Shown in pieces: positions 30,601 to 37,467 of a stretch of DNA of 44,264 nucleotides. Made by a program: the position numbers and the translations under genes. How positions within the stretch are numbered: the first letter of the stretch is position 1; each line of letters opens with the position of its first letter. The notes under the pieces were generated by a model. It searched no databases. It had not been told where the DNA came from and was given only the letters and a program-made list of their open reading frames with translations. The DNA comes from an uncultured cyanobacterium (GTDB taxonomy: Bacteria > Cyanobacteriota > Cyanobacteriia > PCC-6307 > Cyanobiaceae), in the NCBI GenBank assembly GCA_903823115.1, contig CAIJRN010000045.1, positions 1-44,264 of the forward strand, given 5' to 3'.

Positions 30601-31128
30601 CTACCCGGTTGGCGTGCCATACGAGGCCAGCCGCGACACCGTGGCCAGGTCATCTCGGAACTGTTGAGGCATCAGCTCCAGCTGCTCCGCGTCACTCGGC
30701 CCCTCCGGCACCGGCTGCGGCGCCAGTTGCTCTAATGCGCGGCGCAATACATTTTCGTGAGCAGCGTCCAGTTGATCTGAAACATCATCGAGAACGCTCA
30801 GCGCCTGCTCCTTTGAGTTCGGCACCTCGGGCACCTCCCCATCGGCGGGCCTGGGTGGGGTGGCTTTCGGTTGGAGTAGATGCTGCGCCCACCCGATCGC
30901 CACACAGAGCGGCATGGCGCCAAAGTACGCAGACCCGTGGGTGTCTTGATACCAAGCGCGAAAGTTGGCCTCTAGCTCCGCCACCTCCCCATCAGCGGGC
31001 GGCTCCGGCTCGGCCAGGGCGGCGCGGGCGCGGAGGCACAAGCGGTTGTTGAAGCGCAATTCATCAAGCTGGATCTCAAGAGCTGCAAGCAGCTCAGCGC
31101 AGAGGGCGCGGAAGTCGGGGGTGGTCAT
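30601..31128 (-). CDS. Cyanophage-type early protein, possibly truncated by an amber codon
   Basis: 175 residues from the ATG at 31128. MTTPDFRALCAELLAALE, then RARAALAEPEPPADGEV, repeated later as PRPADGEVPEVP, and EGPSDAEQLEL resemble a family I associate with picocyanobacterial phages. The function is unknown. The TAG at 30601-30603 is followed in frame by 26 sense codons (ALRDWLVQHGYVRPGKAAA...) ending at a TGA that overlaps the next ATG as TGATG. The intact gene would therefore be 202 residues (30520-31128), and the TAG may be a C-to-T change of CAG. Confidence 0.6.
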   Translation of the reverse strand: MTTPDFRALCAELLAALEIQLDELRFNNRLCLRARAALAEPEPPADGEVAELEANFRAWYQDTHGSAYFGAMPLCVAIGWAQHLLQPKATPPRPADGEVPEVPNSKEQALSVLDDVSDQLDAAHENVLRRALEQLAPQPVPEGPSDAEQLELMPQQFRDDLATVSRLASYGTPTG

Positions 31129-31325
31129 GGCCTGCCCTCCCGGATGCGCTGCCGCAGGCGGCGGCTGAACCACCAGGCTGCGGCGACACCAGCTACCGGC
31201 AATGGTCCCGGCGCTGATACGGGCCTGGGCGGCACCGGCCGGCAGTCTTCGCTGTCCTCTCGCTCCCGTCGCAAGAACGATGGGCACGGGTTATGAAGCG
31301 TGGCGATCAGGGCTAGCGAAATCAT
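31125..31325 (-). CDS. Small hypothetical protein
   Basis: 66 residues from the ATG at 31325. It is Pro/Arg-rich with a short hydrophobic part (LPVAGVAAAWWF) near the C-terminus followed by basic residues. It overlaps both neighbours in ATGA. Possibly a small membrane-associated protein. Confidence 0.5.
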   Translation of the reverse strand: MISLALIATLHNPCPSFLRREREDSEDCRPVPPRPVSAPGPLPVAGVAAAWWFSRRLRQRIREGRP

Positions 31326-31423
31326 CGGGGCACCTTGGGTAACGATTGACAAAGCACAGCAAACGAGATCACAAAAAGACCGGCCAGGCAAAGGGTGCCG
31401 ATAGTGGCCCACAGTGCAGTCAT
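31322..31423 (-). CDS. 33-residue single-span membrane peptide
   Basis: Starts MTALWATIGTLCLAGLFVIS and ends CQSLPKVPR; almost entirely one hydrophobic helix. It is coupled by ATGA to the gene below and by TGATG to the gene above, so translation is likely. Role unknown. Confidence 0.5.
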   Translation of the reverse strand: MTALWATIGTLCLAGLFVISFAVLCQSLPKVPR

Positions 31424-31737
31424 CACGGCATCACCAACTTGTGTGGACTGGTTCCCTTGACGTTGTCCATCAGTTTGCGGGCCTCAATTGCCATCAACTC
31501 AAGCTCTTCCAGCTCGACGCGGATGCCGCCGTTGGCATCGTTATTATCGTGAATAGTGAAGAATGCACCGCCGCCTTCATCTGCCAGCGTTAAAACCATC
31601 ACTTCCCCATAGACTGGGTGCTGGTTTGCTCTAGCAATCGACACAGACAGGGGAACAGTGCGGTAGTCCATGGGTTCAGGTAAAGAGGCTAGGTAATAAC
31701 GCTGTAGCTCAATACGTGCAAAGCGGTGAGGATTCAT
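31423..31737 (-). CDS. Hypothetical early protein
   Basis: 104 residues. FARIELQRYYLASLPEPMDY, PLSVSIARAN, EVMVLTLADEGG and FTIHDNN suggest a beta-rich core, followed by an acidic helix (RVELEELELMAIEARKLMDN). No family recognised. Coupled to both neighbours. Confidence 0.6.
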   Translation of the reverse strand: MNPHRFARIELQRYYLASLPEPMDYRTVPLSVSIARANQHPVYGEVMVLTLADEGGGAFFTIHDNNDANGGIRVELEELELMAIEARKLMDNVKGTSPHKLVMP

Positions 31738-32018
31738 GCCCCGGCCACCGCTGAACGCAAGCTTTCCAGGCTCATGGTGTTCATGCTGGTGCGCTTATGA
31801 CAGCTCAGATGGTCATCAATGAGGGCTAAGCACCGGCCGCGCTCATCGCTGCGACCGTCCCGATAGGCTGCCTGACAGGCACCGTCTTGGCTGAGGCTTT
31901 CCAGGGCACTGGCCAGCTGCTGCTCATGGGCCAGTCGCTCGGCATCCAGTTCGGCAGCAGCTTCAGCGATGAAAGCATTGAAGCGCCGATGAAAGTTATC
32001 CAAAGTGTTGCTACTCAT
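31734..32018 (-). CDS. Hypothetical coiled-coil early protein
   Basis: 94 residues from the ATG at 32018, overlapping the DUF3310 stop. A long helix (FNAFIAEAAAELDAERLAHE...) is followed by CQAAYRDGRSDERGRCLALI and a C-terminal helix. The Arg/Asp-rich middle and Cys/His (CQ, GRCLALIDDHLSCHK) could bind metal. Function unknown. Confidence 0.55.
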   Translation of the reverse strand: MSSNTLDNFHRRFNAFIAEAAAELDAERLAHEQQLASALESLSQDGACQAAYRDGRSDERGRCLALIDDHLSCHKRTSMNTMSLESLRSAVAGA

Positions 32019-32242
32019 TGGGCCTCCAACTTGTTGATCAGTCGGTTGAGATACCACTGCGCTTTGCGGGCATCGGTTAGAGCGTTTCCTTTTAGCCATA
32101 GGCGATTCAGGTACTTCAGAGACTGCCATTGCAAGCCGCCGACAACAGGATCAGGGGCGTGCCTGACGGCCTGCTCAAGTAAATCGATCACTTCAACCGG
32201 GTTAGCTGTGTAGTGACTGGGATGATTGACTGGGTCGGTCAT
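32015..32242 (-). CDS. DUF3310 family protein
   Basis: 75 residues. VNHPSHYTANPVEVIDLLEQ followed by LQWQSLKYLNRLWLKGNALTD and ARKAQWYLNRLI is the DUF3310 signature, a small family very common in phage early regions and often near nucleotide metabolism or replication genes. Molecular function is unknown. ATGA overlaps with both neighbours. Confidence 0.85.
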   Translation of the reverse strand: MTDPVNHPSHYTANPVEVIDLLEQAVRHAPDPVVGGLQWQSLKYLNRLWLKGNALTDARKAQWYLNRLINKLEAQ

Positions 32243-32451
32243 GAGAACACCACGCGCTTGAAACCAGTGCGGCGCTCCAGCTCACCAGTGCTATGCCTGT
32301 GGGCCACGGCGCCCTTGGGCAATTCCACCTCGACGGTGTGCCAAGTGAGGTTGCAGGCTCGGCAAACCCTGAGCCGGACGACGGATTCCACCGTGTCGCG
32401 GCGGGTGCAGACAGTACCAATCTGGCTGTGATCGCAATGCGGGCAGTTCAT
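32239..32451 (-). CDS. Zinc-ribbon protein B
   Basis: 70 residues, C3-x2-C6 and C30-x2-C33, paralogous to the protein at 25970-26158. The front (MNCPHCDHSQIGTVCTRRDT) and VRLRVCRACNLTW match it closely; the C-terminus differs (TGELERRTGFKRVVFS). It lies between SSB and DUF3310. A nucleic-acid-binding role is plausible. Confidence 0.65.
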   Translation of the reverse strand: MNCPHCDHSQIGTVCTRRDTVESVVRLRVCRACNLTWHTVEVELPKGAVAHRHSTGELERRTGFKRVVFS

Positions 32452-32906
32452 CAGAACGGCACCTCACTGTCATCAAAGCCACCGGTAGAGCTACCCCAAG
32501 CGGCAGCAGCAGCAGCAGGGGCCGGCGCTGTGGCGCGGGCTGGGGCAGCAGGTTTGGCAGCCTGGCCACCGATCGGCGCCCACTGCTCGACCTTCACCAC
32601 CAGATCGGTGACTTGCTCGCCGTTGCGGTTGGTCCAGGTGTCGGTGCTGATCCGGCCGGTTACATCCACCAGATCACCCTTATGGAGGGTGTCGGCAGCA
32701 GATTGGGCCTCGTCACCCCAAAGCTCAGCCTTGAACCAGTCGGGTTTTTGGCCGTCATCCCTTTTGGCGCCTGGCTTATTGACGGCAACGCTCAGCTGCA
32801 GTTTGCAGGTGCCGGACTGAAAGAACTTCAGCTCGGGTTCGTTACCGATTCGGCCGATGATGCGGTGCTGCGAAGCCCGCAGCAGTTGGGCAATCAGGTC
32901 ATTCAT
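32451..32906 (-). CDS. ssb: Single-stranded DNA-binding protein
   Basis: 151 residues. The OB-fold opens with HRIIGRIGNEPELKFFQSGT, then KLQLSVAVN, DWFKAELWGDEAQSAADTLH, GDLVDVTGRI and TWTNRNGEQVTDLVVKVEQW. An Ala/Pro-rich linker follows, and the acidic tip DDSEVPF is the typical partner-binding end. It protects ssDNA and recruits replication and recombination proteins. Its neighbour upstream is a Sak3-like annealing protein, a common pairing. Confidence 0.93.
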   Translation of the reverse strand: MNDLIAQLLRASQHRIIGRIGNEPELKFFQSGTCKLQLSVAVNKPGAKRDDGQKPDWFKAELWGDEAQSAADTLHKGDLVDVTGRISTDTWTNRNGEQVTDLVVKVEQWAPIGGQAAKPAAPARATAPAPAAAAAAWGSSTGGFDDSEVPF

Positions 32907-32936
32907 GGGCGTTGTGATTGGGAAAGGCGGGCAAAA

Positions 32937-33698
32937 TCAGGCAGTCCAAGCAACGGGGAGGTCATCCTCCTCAGGCTCAGCGTCGGGCTCAGGCTCAGCT
33001 GTGGCAGCTTCTGCAGCAGAGTTGCAGCGGGCCACGGTCGTGGGCAGCAGGCCGTTTTTAGCCAGCCTGGCCAGGACGTTGAGCGGCAGCTCTTCCAAGG
33101 TGCTGACCTTGCCATGGCTCAGCTCAGTGACCATGGCCGTGATGCCGCCGGAGGTCAGGCCGCAGGCCGTGGCAGCCTTGAGTGCTCCAGCAACCAGCTC
33201 GCTTTGCGTGGTGAGCATCGACGGGCCGGCAGGGGCCGGGGCCTGAGCCGGGGCCTCGTCGCGATCGGGATCCTCGATCGGTTCCCGCGCCCACAACTGC
33301 CAGGCCAGCCCGAAGGCCGCCGCAGCAGCGGTGCACAAACAACGGCGGTGCGTGTCGGTCAGGTCACGGGCGCTGATCCGGTCCAGCGCTACCGGGGCAT
33401 TGCGGTTGTCCATGACGGCCTGAGGGAAGTCAGGCGTCGTCTGACCATCGGGGCCAGAGAAGTGGCCGACGACATAGCCGGTGTTATTCGGCGCCGCCCA
33501 GATGTGGCTGCCCTCGGCCGTGGGCCGCAGATGAAACTCCCAGCCGGGGGCGTGCTCCCGCAGGAGCTGCGCCACGCGGCACCAGTTCACATATTCAGCT
33601 TTGTAGTTGCCGGTCCCCTTGGTGGACACATCATCCGAGGTGATGACGCGTCCGAGGTTCGGCGGGCCCGCAGGGGGCGAAAAATCGGTGGTAGTCAC
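32937..33698 (-). CDS. DUF1071 / Sak3-like recombination protein
   Basis: 253 residues from the GTG at 33698; the ATG at 33740 lies in the promoter. AEYVNWCRVAQLLREHAPGW, then VVGHF, PQAVMDNRNAPVA, RCLCTAAAAAFGLAWQLW follow the DUF1071 pattern (an MPV-D-RN-like segment, then RC--KA-A--GLGL-LW). DUF1071/Sak3 proteins are linked to single-strand annealing recombination. The C-terminal third has an Ala/Pro linker, a small helical domain and an acidic tail. First gene of the operon, under promoter module A. Confidence 0.75.
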   Translation of the reverse strand: MTTTDFSPPAGPPNLGRVITSDDVSTKGTGNYKAEYVNWCRVAQLLREHAPGWEFHLRPTAEGSHIWAAPNNTGYVVGHFSGPDGQTTPDFPQAVMDNRNAPVALDRISARDLTDTHRRCLCTAAAAAFGLAWQLWAREPIEDPDRDEAPAQAPAPAGPSMLTTQSELVAGALKAATACGLTSGGITAMVTELSHGKVSTLEELPLNVLARLAKNGLLPTTVARCNSAAEAATAEPEPDAEPEEDDLPVAWTA

Positions 33699-33841
33699 GG
33701 TGGGTTGGTGGGTGGTGGTGCAGCTTGCGCCGCTTCCCACATAGTAGCGCCTCTATTGGGTTTGCAAACCGCAGCGGATGGCGGTTATTTACAGTTGGTT
33801 CGCATTCGTAGCGAAACCGAATCAAGGGGGGGGGGGGGGCT
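33699..33841. promoter_or_regulatory. Early promoter/leader module A
   Basis: On the minus strand, TTGCAA (33762-33767), an 18-base spacer and TATGTG (33738-33743) form a promoter for the Sak3/SSB operon. The -35 lies in a perfect palindrome GGTTTGCAAACC (33759-33770), a likely operator. The leader contains GCGCAAGCTG and ACCACCACCC before the GTG. Module B upstream of 27853 is closely related. The plus-strand side carries a G14 tract before 33842. Confidence 0.6.
33826..33839 (+). repeat. Run of 14 G two bases before an ATG
   Basis: An uninterrupted G14 ends two bases before the ATG at 33842, where a ribosome-binding site would lie. Length changes would alter spacing or structure at the start, so slippage-based switching is possible. 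A sequencing or assembly length error is equally possible. Confidence 0.85.
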
Positions 33842-34084
33842 ATGACTAAACAAATGCAATTACAAATGGCCACTCCTATACGCATCCAAGTCGCCAGCCA
33901 TACACAAGCTGATCAGGTCTGGAAAGCCTTGTTACAACTCGATAGCTTCAGTGATATAGAGCTTCACCTTGACGGCCACGGCTACCTCTATACCGTCACC
34001 CGTGACGGCGAAGGCCAGCAGTCAACTCATCGCGCAGGTCTCCTGGCCCATAACATCCAACAGGCAGCCCTCGTAACACCCTGA
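33842..34084 (+). CDS. 80-residue protein, lone plus-strand gene in the early block
   Basis: MTKQMQLQMATPIRIQVASH, QVWKALLQLDSFSDIELHLD and YLYTVTRDG suggest a small alpha/beta protein. It is oriented against its neighbours and its last 89 bases overlap, antisense, the end of the putative regulator gene (33996-34760). Codons at the front are AT-richer than the surroundings. Function unknown. Confidence 0.5.
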   Translation: MTKQMQLQMATPIRIQVASHTQADQVWKALLQLDSFSDIELHLDGHGYLYTVTRDGEGQQSTHRAGLLAHNIQQAALVTP

Positions 34085-34760
34085 CGGTCTCAGCCAGGTT
34101 CAGCAGTTCATCATCAAACTCACCAGGGCTATAGCTGGCCTCCCCCATCACCACGGCCCGCAGCTTGGTGATTTCGGCCGTGGCGGACTGATCGGGGTAG
34201 CAGCTCAATAACCGTTCGATCGCATTGCGCGGCGGCAGGTTCAGCCTCACCAGGTCAGCATCGAGCATGTCGGCCAGCGCATCGCTCATGCGGGTGGCAT
34301 GGCTGGTTTCTGACGCATGGACGCCGGGGATCGGCAGGTTGAGATAGCCGGCGAAGATGTCGCAGATGTCTGCAAAGAGCAGCGGATCTGCAGGAAATCT
34401 GGGGTCTGAAATCCACACGGCCTTATCGAGCCATTCTTCCTGCACGCCATAGGCTGATGGCGGGCCCCAGCGTTCACGGGCAGCATCGGGGCCGTCAACC
34501 TGCCAGGCATGGATCACCAGGTTGAGGGCTGCCAGGGCATCGAGGTCGCGCAGGCTCGGTTTTTTGACGTTCGCATTGCGCAATTGGGAAATCTTGCTGC
34601 TCTCCAGCCCGTTGATCTGCCCGATACCCCAGCTCACCACTGCAGAAACCTGATCCTGGCTCAACTGGGTCTTCGGCAGCCAGTACTGGATCAGCGAGGC
34701 GATGCGTTGCTTGCCAGCTTCGTGCTTGGCATCAAAGGGTTTGTCGGTATCGGGTGCCAC
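33996..34760 (-). CDS. Putative DNA-binding regulator, repressor candidate
   Basis: 254 residues. SQDQVSAVVSWGIGQINGLE, SSKISQLRNANVKKPSLRDL, then DALAALN resembles an extended helix-turn-helix region (about residues 35-85). The rest is helical with a Trp-rich middle and HATRMSDALADMLDADLVRL. It has its own gap upstream with a 28-bp imperfect inverted repeat, as expected for an autoregulated phage repressor. Family not recognised, so the repressor role is inference from layout. Confidence 0.5.
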   Translation of the reverse strand: MAPDTDKPFDAKHEAGKQRIASLIQYWLPKTQLSQDQVSAVVSWGIGQINGLESSKISQLRNANVKKPSLRDLDALAALNLVIHAWQVDGPDAARERWGPPSAYGVQEEWLDKAVWISDPRFPADPLLFADICDIFAGYLNLPIPGVHASETSHATRMSDALADMLDADLVRLNLPPRNAIERLLSCYPDQSATAEITKLRAVVMGEASYSPGEFDDELLNLAETVRVLRGLPVGCYGPGDLRDELTAGLRRHG

Positions 34761-34777
34761 GGTTTTGGTGGGGTGAT

Positions 34778-34805
34778 CATTGCGTTTCCATACCGTAATG
34801 CAATG
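34778..34805. promoter_or_regulatory. Inverted-repeat operator candidate before the putative regulator
   Basis: A 28-bp dyad with perfect outer arms CATTGC and GCAATG; 20 of 28 positions are symmetric. It ends 17 bases before the ATG at 34760. The same CATTGC/GCAATG word occurs three times at the cyAbrB promoter. Confidence 0.5.
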
Positions 34806-34843
34806 AGTGCCATTTCTGCATCACCAATCAGGGGGAATCCGCC

Positions 34844-35188
34844 CTAGGGCAACCGCAGCAGGGCGCGGGCATCCTCCACCGATCTGGCAACGCCCGCAAG
34901 GCCGCCGGCACCGGCCACGTGCGCCAGGAAGGCCTGTTGGCCTGGGGTGAGCCGGCCTTTGGGCGCCTTGACCTCCACCGCAGCGAACACGGCAACGGAC
35001 TGGCCCACCATGTCGGCCGTGATGGTGACCGTCCGGTAGCCGATCAGATCAGCGCTGCCGGGGCACAGGCCAAAGGTCACCGGCCGGCCGTTGGCATCCC
35101 GCAGGGTGCCGGTGTTGTTGCGCCACAAGCGGACGGGGCCACTGCCGAGGGCCAGGCGGATCTGCTGCTGGATCGCCTGCTCGCTCAT
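34844..35188 (-). CDS. VRR-NUC domain nuclease
   Basis: 114 residues from the ATG at 35188, overlapping the helicase stop. The compact PD-(D/E)XK core has LWRNNTGTLRD, then GLCPGSADLIG (Asp), AAVEVKAPKGRLTPGQQAFL (E-x-K) and a C-terminal helix. VRR-NUC proteins in phages are small stand-alone nucleases often next to SNF2/DEAD helicases, as here. Likely substrate is branched or structured DNA during replication or recombination. Confidence 0.88.
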   Translation of the reverse strand: MSEQAIQQQIRLALGSGPVRLWRNNTGTLRDANGRPVTFGLCPGSADLIGYRTVTITADMVGQSVAVFAAVEVKAPKGRLTPGQQAFLAHVAGAGGLAGVARSVEDARALLRLP

Positions 35189-36573
35189 GCCACCCGGCTC
35201 CACTGCCCCTTGGTTTGCCGGGCAGCCAGCACATGCCGGGCCCAGCCACGGGGGTTCTTCATGCCGCGCCGCTTGCCGACCTCGATGAGCGTCTCCAAGC
35301 TCATGGCCATGGCCTGCTCAGCGCGCCGCTCACGGATGGCCTGCTGCTCCAGCTCCTGCAGCTGGCCGGCGACGTGCTCAAGCTCGCGGCGCTCGGTCGC
35401 AAAGACGTGGCCGCATTCGGGGCACTCGCTCTTGCCGCTGGGCATCGCCGCGAAGCATTTCGGGCACACCTTCACCGACGGCGCCGCTTCCCGCTGGCGC
35501 TTGCGGATCCCTTCCAGCGACCACTCCCGATCGTCCAGGTGGTGGCCCAGTCGCACGCAATTGCCGACGTGATCGAGGATCACTGCCCGCTTGCCGTCCT
35601 GCGGCCGCAGGCAACGGCCGATCATCTGCAGATGCAGCGCCACCGACTGGGTGGGCCGCAGCAGGATGCAGCCGCTCACGCTCGGCACATCCACACCCTC
35701 ACCGATCAGGGCGCAGCTGGTGAGCACCTTTAGCTCGCCGCTGCCCAGCTGCTCCAGCAACCGGCGGCGGGTGGCCGGGTCCATGGTGCCGTCAATACTC
35801 GCTGCAGCGATGCCCTCACGCTGGAAGAGCTCCGCCACCGCCTCGGCATGGGCCACGCTGCAGCAGAAGGCGATTGCCGTCCGCCCGTCGAGGTGCTGGC
35901 GGTAGTGGCCCAGTGCATCGCCCATGGCCTGGCCCTGCTGCAACAGCTCACCGGCCTGGCTCAGGTCGTAGTCACCCATCCGCTTGCGGACACCGCCGAG
36001 GCTCACCCCTGGTGGCGCCAACACCCGAGCCGGTGCCAAGTAGCCCTGCTCCGTCAGCCAGGCCGGCGACGGACCGAGGATCAGCTCTTCGTACCACTCG
36101 CCGAGGCCTCGGCCATCGCAGCGGATCGGCGTGGCCGTCACCCCAAGGATGCGGGCGGTGGCGCAATGGCTCAGCACCTTGCCCCAGGTGCCGGCATTGC
36201 TGTGGTGGGCCTCATCCACCACCAGCAGCTGGAACAGATCGGCCGGCAGCTTGTGGAGCCGCCGGGCCAAGGTGGCAACCGAGGCCACCTGTACCGGGGC
36301 GGACAGGTCCATGGACCGGTTGGCAGCGATCAAGCCATGCCGCACCCCGAGGGCCGCGAGGCTGGCGCTGGCCTGCTCCAGCAGCTCGACACGGTGCACC
36401 AGGATCCCAATCCGGTTGCCTTTGGCGGCAGCCTGCTCGGCGATGTGGCTGAAGACCACGGTCTTGCCACCACCAGTGGGCAACACGAACAGCACGCTGC
36501 GGCGGCGATTGGCAAACGCAAGCCTTATGGCCTGAACGGCTTCGTCCTGGTACGGGCGGAGGGTGGGGCTCAT
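35185..36573 (-). CDS. DEAH-box superfamily 2 helicase with C-terminal zinc ribbon
   Basis: 462 residues. Motif I LPTGGGKT (31-38), motif II DEAH (120-123), later IAFCCSVAHAEAV, LTSCALIGEGVDVPSV and motif VI QMIGRCLRPQDGKR. Near the C-terminus KVCPKCFAAMPSGKSECPEC forms a zinc ribbon, then a long helix. It belongs to the family of phage helicases resembling UvsW/RadD. It probably remodels replication or recombination intermediates with the adjacent VRR-NUC. ATGA overlaps on both sides. Confidence 0.9.
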   Translation of the reverse strand: MSPTLRPYQDEAVQAIRLAFANRRRSVLFVLPTGGGKTVVFSHIAEQAAAKGNRIGILVHRVELLEQASASLAALGVRHGLIAANRSMDLSAPVQVASVATLARRLHKLPADLFQLLVVDEAHHSNAGTWGKVLSHCATARILGVTATPIRCDGRGLGEWYEELILGPSPAWLTEQGYLAPARVLAPPGVSLGGVRKRMGDYDLSQAGELLQQGQAMGDALGHYRQHLDGRTAIAFCCSVAHAEAVAELFQREGIAAASIDGTMDPATRRRLLEQLGSGELKVLTSCALIGEGVDVPSVSGCILLRPTQSVALHLQMIGRCLRPQDGKRAVILDHVGNCVRLGHHLDDREWSLEGIRKRQREAAPSVKVCPKCFAAMPSGKSECPECGHVFATERRELEHVAGQLQELEQQAIRERRAEQAMAMSLETLIEVGKRRGMKNPRGWARHVLAARQTKGQWSRVA

Positions 36574-36725
36574 GGCTTGCTCTCCAGCTCGCGCCGGATC
36601 AACTGCCTGGCCCAGACGGTGATGGGCGTGTCAAGCGCCTTGCAATGTGCACGGATTTTCTCGTAAAAGTCGGGTTGCATTGTGAGCTGAATCAGGCGGC
36701 GACCGTCGTCTCTGCGGGTAGGCAT
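36570..36725 (-). CDS. Ribbon-helix-helix protein A
   Basis: 51 residues from the ATG at 36725. GRRLIQLTMQPDFYEKIRAH, then CKALDTPITVWARQLIRREL has the beta strand plus two helices of a CopG/Arc-type DNA-binding protein. It lies between the 55-residue gene and the helicase, overlapping the latter in ATGA. Probable small transcription regulator of the operon. Confidence 0.65.
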   Translation of the reverse strand: MPTRRDDGRRLIQLTMQPDFYEKIRAHCKALDTPITVWARQLIRRELESKP

Positions 36726-36745
36726 GGGTTTGTTGGTTAATAGGA

Positions 36746-36913
36746 TCAGACATGCATCCAATTTTCCCGATCTTCAGGCTCTGAAGCTTGAATCTTTGGC
36801 GTTGATGCATCTGGCTTTTTTGGTTCATCCCATGGAGGCTCAGGGATTCCGGCATCACTAAGGATTTGTGTCCAATTGATGCCGAAAGCTTGCCTGGACG
36901 GCTTGTCAGTCAC
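36746..36913 (-). CDS. 55-residue protein, GTG start
   Basis: Begins at a GTG that overlaps the TGA of the nuclease-like gene (GTGA). The product has QAFGINWTQILSDAGIPEPP, then WDEPKKPDAS and an acidic end EPEDRENWMHV. The W-x-x-IL-x-x-AGI-PP pattern recurs in small phage proteins. Function unknown. The coupling to the nuclease-like gene suggests a functional link. Confidence 0.55.
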   Translation of the reverse strand: MTDKPSRQAFGINWTQILSDAGIPEPPWDEPKKPDASTPKIQASEPEDRENWMHV

Positions 36914-37467
36914 GATCGCGTCTCAACAGTCACGGGAGAACTAAACCCAAGAGGAAATGTGATCACCCGTTCAATGACGCTTGTCTTGTGATGGCGCCGA
37001 TAAGGCTCAGGCGCAAAATTGTCGGGATGTAAATTGAACAAAAGCAAAGACTCAAGCGTTGGCCGATCTACCGGCTTCCAGTTGATTGCCGCTGCCTTAC
37101 CAAAGCGGCCCCATCTCATCATAGCGGAGTTTTCCGGCGTGGTGCCTGAGAGGGACAGGAATGAAACACCATGATGCGTGACTGAGTTTCCCTTTTCGCG
37201 AATCCTCCTATTTGTAGTGCTAGAACACCTATGCTGAAGCCACATTGTGTCAAGTTGCGCAAAGCGCGGCTCTCCGTTTCTTGACTTGACCTCAAGGATC
37301 ATCAGAGCCTGAATCTCCCTTGTACCTATTCCATCCACAGGGTTTTTGTACCTGTGAATCACATAGTCGCAATCAGTCGCAACTACAAGTGAAGATGGAA
37401 TATTTTGCTGGCGCCTAAGCCAGCCACTGAACTCTGTATCCTCACCAAAGATGCGATCCCTGGTCAT
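36910..37467 (-). CDS. PD-(D/E)XK nuclease-like protein
   Basis: 185 residues from the ATG at 37467 (the ATGA overlap with the methyltransferase stop decides the start). FSGWLRRQQNIPSS, then ATDCDYVIHRYK (D32/D34), then ALMILEVKSRNGEPRFAQLD (E59-V-K61, Q71) has the order D...ExK...Q of PD-(D/E)XK enzymes. The C-terminal half is less clear. Codons are markedly AT-richer than average here (37,000-37,450). Next to a DNA methyltransferase it could be a restriction partner, a nicking repair enzyme or a host-DNA nuclease. Confidence 0.62.
   Translation of the reverse strand: MTRDRIFGEDTEFSGWLRRQQNIPSSLVVATDCDYVIHRYKNPVDGIGTREIQALMILEVKSRNGEPRFAQLDTMWLQHRCSSTTNRRIREKGNSVTHHGVSFLSLSGTTPENSAMMRWGRFGKAAAINWKPVDRPTLESLLLFNLHPDNFAPEPYRRHHKTSVIERVITFPLGFSSPVTVETRS

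Noticed and set aside
1262..30603. Alternative genetic code with reassigned TAA or TAG
   Set aside because: The in-frame TAA at 1262 and TAG at 30601 are isolated. TAA, TAG and TGA all end well-defined genes elsewhere (for example TAG at 9226 and 19449, TAA at 8062 and 5090), so reassignment is unlikely.
32613..33845. A 410-codon plus-strand open frame over SSB and the Sak3-like gene
   Set aside because: Antisense shadow of two well-supported minus-strand genes in a GC-rich genome.
35848..36666. A 272-codon plus-strand open frame
   Set aside because: Antisense to the DEAH helicase, whose motifs are unmistakable.
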